Origin: Verrucomicrobiota bacterium
GTDB lineage: Bacteria > Verrucomicrobiota > Verrucomicrobiia > Verrucomicrobiales > DEV007
Assembly (NCBI GenBank): GCA_003402735.1
Contig: QQNE01000020.1
Coordinates: forward strand, 1-49,775
Length of the DNA: 49,775 bases
Direction: 5' to 3'
In this document: positions 25,534 to 33,508 of the stretch, in pieces
Layout: every line of letters begins with the position of its first letter
Position numbering within the stretch: position 1 is the stretch's first letter
Translations under genes and position numbers: made by a program
The notes under the pieces: generated by a model
Database searches by the model: none
Told to the model about the DNA's origin: nothing
Seen by the model: the letters and a program-made list of their open reading frames with translations, nothing else

Positions 25534-27468
25534 TCAGGCCACTTCGGCCGGGGCGACACGGCGAGGCAGGTGCGGGAGCAATTTGGCGACGGCGTTTTGG
25601 GCGGTGAGGCCGTGATCTTGGCGGAGGCGGGGAACGCCGCCGTGCTCGATGAACTCGTCGGGCCAGCCGATGCGCTCGACTTTGGTCAGGATGTTGGCGT
25701 CGTTGAGGTGTTCGATGACGGCGGCACCGAATCCATTGGCCAGGACGTGATCCTCAAAAGTGCAAATCGCGGCGCAGCGCTTGGCGTAACGTTCGATGAC
25801 TTCGGCGTCGAGCGGCTTGATCCAGCGCGGGTTGATGAGGGCCACGGAATAGCCCATCGCAGTCAGAAGATCCCGGGTTTCCAGTGCCATGTCGTAGAGT
25901 CCGCCCAAACCAAAGAGGGCGACATCGGTGCCGTCGTGAACGACCTCGGCCTTGCCGATTTCGAGGAGGGCGGGACGCGGTTTGATCGAGGTGCCGCGAC
26001 CGGTGCCGCGGGGATAGCGGATGGCGCTTGGGCCGGCGTTGTGCTGGGACATGGTCCAGAGCATATCGACCATCTCATCCTCGTCCTTGGGACTCATGAA
26101 GATGAAATTCGGCACATGGCGGAGGTAGCCGATGTCGAAGAGCCCGTGGTGGGTGGGGCCGTCATCCCCGGAGAGTCCGGCGCGGTCCATGGCCAGACGG
26201 ACGGGGAGATTTTGGATGCCGATGTCGTGGATCAGCATGTCGTAGGCCCGCTGCATGAAGGTCGAGTAGATCGTCAGGAACGGTTTGAGGCCCATCGTGG
26301 CCTGGCCGGCGGCAAAGAGGGCGGCGTGTTCTTCGGCGATGCCGACATCGTAATATCGCTCCGGGAGTTCCTCCTTGAAGGTGATCAGTCCGGTGCCGTT
26401 TGGCATCGCGCCCGTGATGGCGGTGATCGTCTTGTCTTCCTTGGCAAAGTCTGTGAGGGCCCGGGCAAAGACTTGGGAATAGGTCGGCAGTGCGGAGGGC
26501 GGGGTGTCGCCGGTCTCGGTTTTGAAAGGCCCCAACCCGTGGAACTTCATCGGGTTGCCCAAGGCGGGCTCGAAGCCTCGTCCTTTCTCGGTGATGACGT
26601 GGAGGATGCAGGGTTCCTGCTCGTTTTTGAGGTGCTCGAAGGTCCGGATCAGCACGGGCAGGTTGTGGCCATCGATGGGTCCGTAATAGCGGAGCCCGAA
26701 TTCCTCGAAGATCACCGGGGCCGGGCGATGCAGGACCGTCTCATCGCCGCCGCTGGGCAGAAAGACGTTTTTGGCGCTGGCTTCGACCTTGGAGGCCAGC
26801 TTGCGGATGCCTTTGCCGGCGATGCGTTCGATGAAGGCCGCCGCTTTTTCGTGGAGGTGGGCGTAGGCGGCACTGGTCTGGAGGGCGTTGAAGTATTTGG
26901 CGATGGCGCCGACGTTGCGGTCGATCGACCATTCGTTGTCGTTCAGGACGACGATGAAGCGCTTGGTGGTGTCCTGGATGTTGTTGAGCGCCTCGTAACT
27001 GGTCCCGCAGGTGAAGGCGGCATCTCCGGCGATGGCGACAATGTGTTCATCGGTGCCGAGGACATCGCGGGCGGCGGCCATGCCGAGAGCGGCCCCGAGG
27101 GCGGTGCCGGCGTGGCCAGCGCCGTAGCAGTCGTGATCGCTTTCGGTGCGCAGGCAGAAGCCGTTTAGGCCCTCATGTTGGCGGATCGTATGGATGCGAT
27201 CCCAGCGACCGGTCAGCATTTTGTGGACGTAGGCCTGGTGGCTCACGTCGAACACGAACTTGTCGTGCGGGGTTTCAAAGACGCGGTGGAGGGCGATGGT
27301 GAGTTCCACGACTCCGAGGTTGGGACCGAGGTGACCGCCGGTGCGGGAGAGGCACTGGATGAGCGTGCGGCGGATTTCGGCGGCGAGCTTGGGAAGGTCG
27401 GCCTCCGGCAGTTTTTTGAGAGCGGCGGCGTTGTCTACCACCGGATGGAACGGCTGTTCGCTGGACAC
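25534..27468 (-). CDS. dxs: 1-deoxy-D-xylulose-5-phosphate synthase, divergent
   Basis: The 644-residue protein follows DXS end to end: GGHLGPNLGVVELTIAL, HQAYVHKMLTGR, NDNEWSID, YYGPIDGHN, the catalytic region YDVGIAEEHAALFAAG, and MDRAGLSGDDGPTHHG. DXS condenses pyruvate and glyceraldehyde-3-phosphate to start the MEP isoprenoid pathway. Several positions usually invariant differ: the thiamine-diphosphate motif reads GDAAFTCG (GDG usual, about residues 148-155), DVSHQAY replaces DVGHQAY, and GHAGTALG replaces GHSSTSIS. The C-terminal domain is complete. It follows xseB by 9 bp, a classic xseB-dxs arrangement without ispA between them. Confidence 0.93.
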   Translation of the reverse strand: MSSEQPFHPVVDNAAALKKLPEADLPKLAAEIRRTLIQCLSRTGGHLGPNLGVVELTIALHRVFETPHDKFVFDVSHQAYVHKMLTGRWDRIHTIRQHEGLNGFCLRTESDHDCYGAGHAGTALGAALGMAAARDVLGTDEHIVAIAGDAAFTCGTSYEALNNIQDTTKRFIVVLNDNEWSIDRNVGAIAKYFNALQTSAAYAHLHEKAAAFIERIAGKGIRKLASKVEASAKNVFLPSGGDETVLHRPAPVIFEEFGLRYYGPIDGHNLPVLIRTFEHLKNEQEPCILHVITEKGRGFEPALGNPMKFHGLGPFKTETGDTPPSALPTYSQVFARALTDFAKEDKTITAITGAMPNGTGLITFKEELPERYYDVGIAEEHAALFAAGQATMGLKPFLTIYSTFMQRAYDMLIHDIGIQNLPVRLAMDRAGLSGDDGPTHHGLFDIGYLRHVPNFIFMSPKDEDEMVDMLWTMSQHNAGPSAIRYPRGTGRGTSIKPRPALLEIGKAEVVHDGTDVALFGLGGLYDMALETRDLLTAMGYSVALINPRWIKPLDAEVIERYAKRCAAICTFEDHVLANGFGAAVIEHLNDANILTKVERIGWPDEFIEHGGVPRLRQDHGLTAQNAVAKLLPHLPRRVAPAEVA

Positions 27469-27477
27469 GTGAGTCAG

Positions 27478-27813
27478 TTAGAAGAGTTGGATTTCGTCAG
27501 AGGAATCGCCAGAAGTGGTTCCCGGTTTGCGGGCCGCGCGCCGGACCGGTTGTTCCGGCGCGGAAGGGGCGGCGGTGGCGGGAGCCTGGGGATCGAACGG
27601 CTCGAGCCCGCCGGCCTTGCCGTTCACGATCTGTTCGATGCGTTGTTCCGCTTCCTGAATCCGTTTTTGGCAGGTCTTGAGGAGGCGGTTGCCGCGTTCG
27701 TAATGCTCGACCAGTTGATCCAAGGGCAGCCGGTCCGACTCCATGTTCTTCACCAGTTGTTCAAGCTGCTGAAACGCTTGCTCGAAAGGGACGTCGTCCT
27801 TCGGTTGCTCCAT
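27478..27813 (-). CDS. xseB: Exodeoxyribonuclease VII small subunit
   Basis: The N-terminal 65 residues match XseB: FEQAFQQLEQLVKNMES, LPLDQLVEHYERGNRLLKTCQKRI and EAEQRIEQIV. The total of 111 aa is longer than the usual 70-80 because of an Ala/Pro-rich tail ending in EIQLF. XseB binds XseA to form the single-strand exonuclease VII; xseA is not in the window. ATG 27813 is chosen because the conserved region starts a few residues later. Co-directional with dxs (9 bp). Confidence 0.92.
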   Translation of the reverse strand: MEQPKDDVPFEQAFQQLEQLVKNMESDRLPLDQLVEHYERGNRLLKTCQKRIQEAEQRIEQIVNGKAGGLEPFDPQAPATAAPSAPEQPVRRAARKPGTTSGDSSDEIQLF

Positions 27814-27941
27814 GGCAGGGTGGGTCGGATTCTCTGGGCTGGCGCGGAACGCGTCCATCGCGCTCCGTGACCAACATACACCCATCGAATGCCCTCACGG
27901 AAATTCAAGCCTTTTGGGTTCCGGAATGATGGGCGGCTTCA

Positions 27942-29360
27942 TCAAGTGAGGCCCATCTCCCGCAGGCGGCGTTGCAGGGTGCGGCGCGAGAGGCCGAGCA
28001 AGGTGGCGGCTTCGGTCCGGTTGCCCGCCGTCCGGGCCAGGGCTTCGTGGATCATGCGTTCTTCCATGGCCGCGAGATTGAGGTCCCCATTCAGCGGTCC
28101 GGTGGACGGGGCCGGACCGGGGAGGGAATTGGATCTCGGCGCCACCAGCACCGTCGCTTCGCCGCGGAGACTCATCGGCAGATGACGCAGGGTGATCTTG
28201 GGCCCCGGGCTCATGACCACTCCGTGCTCGATCGCGGTGCGCAACTCCCGCACATTTCCCGGCCAGGGATAGTCGATGAGGCATTGCAGCGCATCGGAGG
28301 TCAATTCCCGCACCGGTTTGCCGTTTTCTTCGGCGAATTCTTTGAGGAAGGCATTCGACAGCAGGACGATGTCCTCCTTGCGTTCCCGGAGCGGTGGCAT
28401 GTGGATTTTTACCACGTTGAGCCGGTAGTAGAGGTCTTCGCGAAAAGTTCCCTCCCTCACCATGTTCCCAAGGTCCCGGTTGGTGGCGGTGATGAGGCGG
28501 ACGTCGATTTCGATGGTCTTGGAACTGCCGACCCGCTGGATCGTGCGTTCGCCCAGGACGCGGAGCAGCTTGACCTGGGTCGGGGCGTCGATCTCCCCGA
28601 TTTCGTCGAGGAAGAGGGTGCCGCCGTTGGCCGCCTCAAAGTAGCCGATCCGGGCGCTCCGGGCATCGGTGAAGGCGCCTTTTTCATGGCCGAAAAGTTC
28701 GCTCTCCATGACGTTGCGGTTCAGCCCGGCGCAATGCACCGTGACCAGCTTGGCCTTGGGTCGACCGCTCAATTGATGGATGGCTTTGGCCACCAGTTCC
28801 TTGCCGGTGCCGCTTTCGCCTTCGATGAGGACGGTGGCGCGGGTGGGCGCCACTTGCCGGACCATGTCGAAGACCGGCTGCATGGCCGAGGATTTCCCGA
28901 TGATGTTGCTGATCGCGAAACGTTTCTCGACCTGGGTTTTCAGGGCCAGGTTCTCCGCTTCCAGATGGCGGCCCCGGAGCGCCCGTTTGATCAGCAGTTC
29001 CAACTCGTCGATGTTGAGCGGCTTGCTGACATAATCGTAAGCGCCCCGCTTCATCGCTTCGACCGCGGTGTCCACCGATCCAAACGCCGTCATCATGATG
29101 CAGATGGGCGGGTGAGGGAGTTGCAAGGCCCGCTCGATCAGGTCCATGCCGTTTTCGGCCCCCAGGCGCAGATCCGTCACCATGAGGTCCACCTTTTCGT
29201 TTTTCAGGATGCCGAGAGCACTGTTCACGTCGGCCGCCACGTAGATGTCGAACTCATCCTCGAAGCTGCGGCGCAACCCTTCCCGGGTGTTCTTTTCATC
29301 GTCGACGATGAGAACCGTCGCCGTCGGAAAACTGGTGTCGAGTTCTTCGAACATGGACAT
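27942..29360 (-). CDS. Sigma-54-dependent response regulator (NtrC family) with GAFTDA loop
   Basis: The 472-residue protein has an N-terminal REC domain (DDEKNTREG acidic pocket, phospho-acceptor in LMVTDLRLG, YDYVSKP lysine), a central AAA+ domain with Walker A GESGTGKE and Walker B GGTLFLDEIGEI, and a C-terminal Fis-type helix-turn-helix (LLGLSRRTLQRRL). The sigma-54 contact loop reads GAFTDA instead of GAFTGA. It activates RNA polymerase with sigma-54 when phosphorylated. ATG 29360 or 29354 is the likely start; GTG 29381 is possible. No kinase is adjacent; the hybrid kinase at 7843-10071 is too far to pair on position alone. Confidence 0.93.
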   Translation of the reverse strand: MSMFEELDTSFPTATVLIVDDEKNTREGLRRSFEDEFDIYVAADVNSALGILKNEKVDLMVTDLRLGAENGMDLIERALQLPHPPICIMMTAFGSVDTAVEAMKRGAYDYVSKPLNIDELELLIKRALRGRHLEAENLALKTQVEKRFAISNIIGKSSAMQPVFDMVRQVAPTRATVLIEGESGTGKELVAKAIHQLSGRPKAKLVTVHCAGLNRNVMESELFGHEKGAFTDARSARIGYFEAANGGTLFLDEIGEIDAPTQVKLLRVLGERTIQRVGSSKTIEIDVRLITATNRDLGNMVREGTFREDLYYRLNVVKIHMPPLRERKEDIVLLSNAFLKEFAEENGKPVRELTSDALQCLIDYPWPGNVRELRTAIEHGVVMSPGPKITLRHLPMSLRGEATVLVAPRSNSLPGPAPSTGPLNGDLNLAAMEERMIHEALARTAGNRTEAATLLGLSRRTLQRRLREMGLT

Positions 29361-29364
29361 CGAG

Positions 29365-29379
29365 GTGCCATTTTGGCAC
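29365..29379. promoter_or_regulatory. Perfect palindrome at the regulator start, candidate operator
   Basis: GTGCCA-TTT-TGGCAC is a perfect 6+3+6 inverted repeat lying just upstream of the preferred start of the sigma-54 regulator. It contains TGGCAC but the spacing to the next GC (TTGCA) is too short for a -24/-12 promoter. Autoregulation is a guess. Confidence 0.35.
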
Positions 29380-29537
29380 ACTTGCAGGCTGCGTGCAAAT
29401 GCCGCGCTCGAAAGGATGCGTAGGCGCGTCCGCTACGGATGATCGAGAGTTTGGCGGGATTCCGTTTTGGGCCGCCAGCTCCAAAGCGTCCCGAATTCTG
29501 TAATGGCGGCGACCGCGTCCGCGTGTGATGAAGCAGG

Positions 29538-29861
29538 ATGGACTACCGATTCCACGTTCAACGGATTGGACCGGTCAAGCTGGTGCTGGGCGGTCTGCTG
29601 GTCGCGGGGCTCCTGCTGGGCGCGGTCCTCTTCGCGTCTGCGGTGGCCATCATCGGTCTCATCGCCGGGCTCGTGGTGTCCGCCGCCGCCTTGCTTGGCT
29701 ACGGGGTTCGGCGGTTTTTGAACCCTCGTCAGGAGGCGGAGATGGAGCGGCGCGCTGAAGGGATTGTGGTCATCGAACGGACCGATCTTCCCGGGGTGCG
29801 GACCATCGAGGTGGAACTGATCGACGATGGTCAGGAGGTTCCGCGTCGCCCGCGTGATTGA
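29538..29861 (+). CDS. Small membrane protein of unknown function
   Basis: A 107-residue protein. Residues about 13-55 form two closely spaced hydrophobic segments rich in Gly, Ala and Leu (LVLGGLLVAGLLLGAVLF, then IIGLIAGLVVSAAALLG), so a membrane hairpin is likely. A basic, charged C-terminus (RRFLNPRQEAEMERR...) would lie in the cytoplasm. I do not recognise the family. It stands alone on the plus strand, divergent from the sigma-54 regulator and convergent with the next gene. Confidence 0.68.
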   Translation: MDYRFHVQRIGPVKLVLGGLLVAGLLLGAVLFASAVAIIGLIAGLVVSAAALLGYGVRRFLNPRQEAEMERRAEGIVVIERTDLPGVRTIEVELIDDGQEVPRRPRD

Positions 29862-29880
29862 TGGGATTTCGCGCCAGGGC

Positions 29881-30630
29881 TCACTCGAAGACATAGTTTC
29901 CGTTCCGCACCTTGGTGTTTGGAGGGCGGTGGAGGATTTCAAAGTAGTCGTAACCTTCCTTGAGGTTGGCCCAAAATTCCAACCACTTGGCCCTCGCGGC
30001 GAGTTCCTGGTTCATGCGGGCGTCCGTCATGCGGAAAGGGAAACAGTGAATTCGGAAAAAGGGCTGACCATGGCCGAGCGCGGCGCGGACCAGGGTGACG
30101 ATTTCGTCGATGGCGGCATCGCCCGCGGCGTAGGAACCTTGCGGAGCGCAGCCGCCTTCGATCCGGGCCTGTCGGCCCCGAAATTTGTGTTGTCGGTCGT
30201 AGACGTTCGGAAAACCGAGGTCGATCGCCAAGCTGCCGCTCTTGCTGATGAGCTGGCGTGAGGTGGCGTAATAAAAGCCTTCCGGCGCGCTGCTCTCCGA
30301 CCCGTTCTTCGGCCCGGGTTCAGACGATACGGCGCAGAGCGGATAGGTTTTGTAGAAGGTCCAGGCGTCGCCGGAGGCCGGATGCAGCCAGAGCTCCAGT
30401 TCCCCGCTCTCCTTGAAAATGCGGATGAAGACTGGATCGCCGACTTTGAGGCCGAGCGCGCCGAGTTCCGCCCGGAGCAGAGGGGTGACCCGGCCCGCCG
30501 CGGCATCGGCCAACGGGGATGGGGTAGGGGGAGACGGACGCAGGCTCAGGGCCTCGACGATCTCATAACGCTTGAGGTAGACCGTGGCGACACCGGCCAT
30601 GAGGAGGAGGACGACGCACCATCCTTTCAT
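29881..30630 (-). CDS. YafK-like L,D-transpeptidase homologue lacking the catalytic His and Cys
   Basis: The 249-residue protein has an N-terminal membrane anchor (VVLLLMAGVATVYL) and then the YkuD-type fold of the YafK/DpaA branch: FIRIFKESGELELWL, the TYPLCAVS strand, PEGFYYATSRQL, DLGFPNVYDR and the C-terminal FRIHCFPFRMTDARM and FWANLKEGYDYFE. YafK enzymes carry HG...GC, with Cys as nucleophile. Here the aligned segment reads IEGGCAPQGSYAAGD, with Glu158 for His and Ser166 for Cys. Either the protein is a non-catalytic peptidoglycan binder or it uses different chemistry. Cys161 remains but is not at the usual nucleophile position. ATG 30630 precedes the membrane anchor directly. Confidence 0.82.
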   Translation of the reverse strand: MKGWCVVLLLMAGVATVYLKRYEIVEALSLRPSPPTPSPLADAAAGRVTPLLRAELGALGLKVGDPVFIRIFKESGELELWLHPASGDAWTFYKTYPLCAVSSEPGPKNGSESSAPEGFYYATSRQLISKSGSLAIDLGFPNVYDRQHKFRGRQARIEGGCAPQGSYAAGDAAIDEIVTLVRAALGHGQPFFRIHCFPFRMTDARMNQELAARAKWLEFWANLKEGYDYFEILHRPPNTKVRNGNYVFE

Positions 30631-30725
30631 GCGGAGACAAACCTGATGAAACCCTGCCGATCTGCCAACAACAGATTGCACAAAATGCTTGCCGGGGCTG
30701 GAGCGGCGCGGTTTGGGTGGGAGTC

Positions 30726-31607
30726 ATGAACGAACCAGCCATCGGGATCATCGGGGGGAGCGGGCTCTACCAGATTGAGGGGTTTGAGCACGCCCGGGAG
30801 GTCCGGGTGGAAACCCCGTTCGGCATGCCCTCGGATGCCATCATGGAGGGCGATTTTCATGGGAGGCGGGTCTGTTTTCTGCCGCGGCACGGGAGGGGAC
30901 ACCGCATTTTGCCGACGGAACTGAATCACCGGGCCAATCTCTGGGCCCTGCGCTCCCTCAACGTGCGGTGGATTGTGGCGTTCACGGCGGTGGGCAGTCT
31001 GCGGGAGGATTTCCGCCCGCGGGATCTGGTGCTCCCGGACCAGTTTTATGATCGCACCAGCCGACGGGACCAGCACACGTTTTTTGGGGAGGGCATCGTG
31101 GCCCATGTGGCCTTTGGCGATCCGTTGAGCAAGCCGTTGCGGGCCATTCTTCGGGAGGTGATTTCGGAACTGGGGGTGCCGTTTCATTTTGGCGGCACTT
31201 ACGTGAACATGGACGGTCCCGCCTTTTCGACGCGGGCCGAGTCCGAGATCAACCGCAAGCTCGGGTGCGATCTGGTGGGAATGACGAACGTGCCGGAGGC
31301 CAAACTGGCGCGCGAGGCGGAGATTGCGTTGGCCACCGTGGCCATGGTGACCGACTACGATTGCTGGAAACAGGAGGAGGAGCCGGTCACCGCCGAAATG
31401 GTTCTGGGGCATCTGCTGCACAATGCGGAAACCGCCAAGCGGGTGATCGCGGCCGTTTTGCCGCGCATTCCGCGACTCCCGGACTGGCCGGAACATCGGG
31501 CGCTGGACCACGCGATTTTCACGGACCGCGCGCTCTGGCCGGAACAGACTGTCCGCAGGCTTGAGCCGATTCTGCAGCGCTTCCGTCGCCCGATGGACGG
31601 TGTTTGA
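30726..31607 (+). CDS. mtnP: S-methyl-5'-thioadenosine phosphorylase
   Basis: The 293-residue protein matches MTA phosphorylase/purine nucleoside phosphorylase family II: phosphate-binding GIIGGSGLY, PRHGRGHRILPTELNHRANLWAL (core HGRGHRILPTELNHRAN), AVGSLRED, YVNMDGPAFSTRAE and the C-terminal TDYDCW specificity segment. It splits methylthioadenosine, a by-product of polyamine and SAM metabolism, into adenine and methylthioribose-1-phosphate. ATG 30726 is favoured over GTG 30717. uppP follows by 69 bp. Confidence 0.95.
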   Translation: MNEPAIGIIGGSGLYQIEGFEHAREVRVETPFGMPSDAIMEGDFHGRRVCFLPRHGRGHRILPTELNHRANLWALRSLNVRWIVAFTAVGSLREDFRPRDLVLPDQFYDRTSRRDQHTFFGEGIVAHVAFGDPLSKPLRAILREVISELGVPFHFGGTYVNMDGPAFSTRAESEINRKLGCDLVGMTNVPEAKLAREAEIALATVAMVTDYDCWKQEEEPVTAEMVLGHLLHNAETAKRVIAAVLPRIPRLPDWPEHRALDHAIFTDRALWPEQTVRRLEPILQRFRRPMDGV

Positions 31608-31676
31608 TGCCACAACGCGGCGGAGCGGCGCGTGCAAAACTCCTTGCGCCGGACGGGGGGCGAGGCTAGGCGAGGC

Positions 31677-32624
31677 ATGCTCATGAGGAACGCCCCTTTT
31701 CTCGCCGCCATCCTTGCCGGGTTGATCTTGGCGGGGAGACTCACCGCGCAAACCGTGGTCCCCGCTCCGCCGGATCTTCCGGTCGAGCCCGCCCCGCCGA
31801 AAATGCAGCTTTGGGAGGCGCTGGTTCTCGGGGTGGTGGAGGGCGTCACCGAGTATTTGCCGATCTCGTCGACTGGCCATCTCATCGTGACCCAGAGGCT
31901 TTTGGGGATATCGGTGGAGACTCCGGAGGCCAAGGACGCGGCGGATGCCTTCGCGATTTGCATCCAGGCCGGCGCGATCCTGGCGGTCTTGGGACTCTAT
32001 TTTCCGAGCGTGCGGCGGATGATGTTGGGGCTGTTGGGGCGCGATCCGGAGGGCTTGCGTCTGGCGATCGCATTGGTCACCGCGTTTTTGCCGGCCCTGG
32101 TGTTCGGTCTTCTCCTCAACAAGGCCATCAAGGCGGTTCTGTTCGGGATGTGGCCGGTGATTTTTGCCTGGATTGTGGGTGGGATTGTCATCCTCGCGGT
32201 GGCCCGCAAACCAAAGCCTTCAGCGGAAGGGCAGGGAGGTTTGCCGGTGCCGGACTTGCGTCAGGCGTTGCTCATCGGCTGTTTTCAGTGCGTGGCCATG
32301 TGGCCGGGCACGAGCCGCTCGTTGATGGCGATCGTGGGAGGGATCGTGGTGGGCATGGGAATGCGGCGAGCGGTGGAGTTCTCGTTCCTGCTCGGGGTGA
32401 TCACCCTGGGGGCGGCGACGGTCAAGGATGGGTTGGAGTTCGGGCCGCTCATGCTGGAAACCTATGGGCTTCCGGCGTTGGTGACGGGAGCGATCGCGGC
32501 GTTCGCCTCGGCGGTTTTGGCGGTGCGCTGGCTGGTCGGCTACCTGAATCAGCACGGGCTACAGATCTTCGGCTGGTATCGGATCGTGGCGGGACTGTTG
32601 GCCGGGGCTTGGCTGTTGCGCTGA
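31677..32624 (+). CDS. uppP: Undecaprenyl-diphosphatase with added N-terminal leader
   Basis: The core is BacA/UppP: LGVVEGVTEYLPISSTGHL and WPGTSRS motifs with the catalytic Glu, Ser and Arg, and about eight membrane segments. The enzyme recycles undecaprenyl diphosphate for cell-wall precursor transport. The canonical start would be near MQLWEALVLG, but about 45 extra residues precede it: a signal-like hydrophobic stretch (FLAAILAGLILAG) and a proline-rich spacer (VVPAPPDLPVEPAPP). The added segment could place the N-terminus outside or be cleaved. ATG 31677 or 31683. Confidence 0.93.
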   Translation: MLMRNAPFLAAILAGLILAGRLTAQTVVPAPPDLPVEPAPPKMQLWEALVLGVVEGVTEYLPISSTGHLIVTQRLLGISVETPEAKDAADAFAICIQAGAILAVLGLYFPSVRRMMLGLLGRDPEGLRLAIALVTAFLPALVFGLLLNKAIKAVLFGMWPVIFAWIVGGIVILAVARKPKPSAEGQGGLPVPDLRQALLIGCFQCVAMWPGTSRSLMAIVGGIVVGMGMRRAVEFSFLLGVITLGAATVKDGLEFGPLMLETYGLPALVTGAIAAFASAVLAVRWLVGYLNQHGLQIFGWYRIVAGLLAGAWLLR

Positions 32625-32629
32625 GGACA

Positions 32630-33508
32630 TCAAGGGGCCGGAGCCTCTTGTGATTCCCGGTTCAGCTTTTCAAACACGGCGCGAATCTGCTGGGTGGTGC
32701 CAACCGCCAGCACAATTTCGTAGGCAAAGGTCATGCCGGGCTGGAGAGCCCAGGTCTGGAGAGGGGCGAGGTAGGAACAATTTCCCCTGCCGGTGTCCCT
32801 GACACGGTAGGAAGTGACCAGGTTGGTGTGAGGAAAAAAAATGCCGATTCCCTGATCCTTGGCGTCCACCCAGGCGGCCCAGCGCTCGCTGACTTCGAAG
32901 AGGTTGCCAGAGGTTCCGGGTGGGCCGGGTTGTCTTCTGGTGAGGGCGGCGTTCGTCCAGGCGCGTTGTGAGGCGTCGCAATAGACCAGGGTGTCGCGAT
33001 TTGGATTCACAAAGACGGCAGGCAATTCCTGGTGCTTGCGGGTCAGGTGAGGAGTTTTGCCGGTGAACGTCATGCGATAGTTCAGCCTGGCAAGGCCGCC
33101 ATCGAGCCGCAACCACTGTTCCATCACGAGATCCTCCACCTCTTCTCCGCTGGCCCACTGCCGGGGCCGGGTCTTCACGTGCAGGCTGTTTCCCTCCACC
33201 TTTGATTCCAACACGGTCGCGGGCTGACCCTGCCAGCTGCCTCCCTGCACGGGGTTGTAGCACCACGGTTTTCCGTTCCAGTCCGAGCCGTCGGCGTCGC
33301 CATAATACGATTGCTGGACATAGCGACCGTGATCAAAAGTATTGAGCAGGTTTTCCGGCGAGTGCGCCTGCGAGAACCAGCCGATGCACCCTCCGGCATC
33401 CATGTTCATGCCGAGGCGGATCTGACCGTTGTCCAGGAAGATCCAATGCTCCGCGGCACCCAACGGAATCTGAAACAGCGTCAGGCAAACAAGCAGGATC
33501 GTTCTCAT
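32630..33508 (-). CDS. Secreted protein of unknown function
   Basis: A 292-residue protein with a signal peptide (MRTILLVCLTLFQIPLGAAE) and no haem or membrane motif. Striking segments are LGMNMDAGGCIGWFSQ, NTFDHGRYVQQSYYG, WNGKPWCYNPVQGG and LVMEQWLRLDGGLARLNYRM; the pattern suggests a beta-sandwich of the carbohydrate-binding or aldose-epimerase-like sort. I recall uncharacterised homologues in other polysaccharide degraders but no function. Its start overlaps the stop of the sugar-phosphate isomerase-like gene (ATGA), so the two probably act together. Confidence 0.75.
   Translation of the reverse strand: MRTILLVCLTLFQIPLGAAEHWIFLDNGQIRLGMNMDAGGCIGWFSQAHSPENLLNTFDHGRYVQQSYYGDADGSDWNGKPWCYNPVQGGSWQGQPATVLESKVEGNSLHVKTRPRQWASGEEVEDLVMEQWLRLDGGLARLNYRMTFTGKTPHLTRKHQELPAVFVNPNRDTLVYCDASQRAWTNAALTRRQPGPPGTSGNLFEVSERWAAWVDAKDQGIGIFFPHTNLVTSYRVRDTGRGNCSYLAPLQTWALQPGMTFAYEIVLAVGTTQQIRAVFEKLNRESQEAPAP

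Noticed and set aside
29365-29390. Sigma-54 -24/-12 promoter (TGGCAC...TTGCA)
   Set aside because: Only seven bases separate GG from GC instead of ten, and it points away from the regulator gene.
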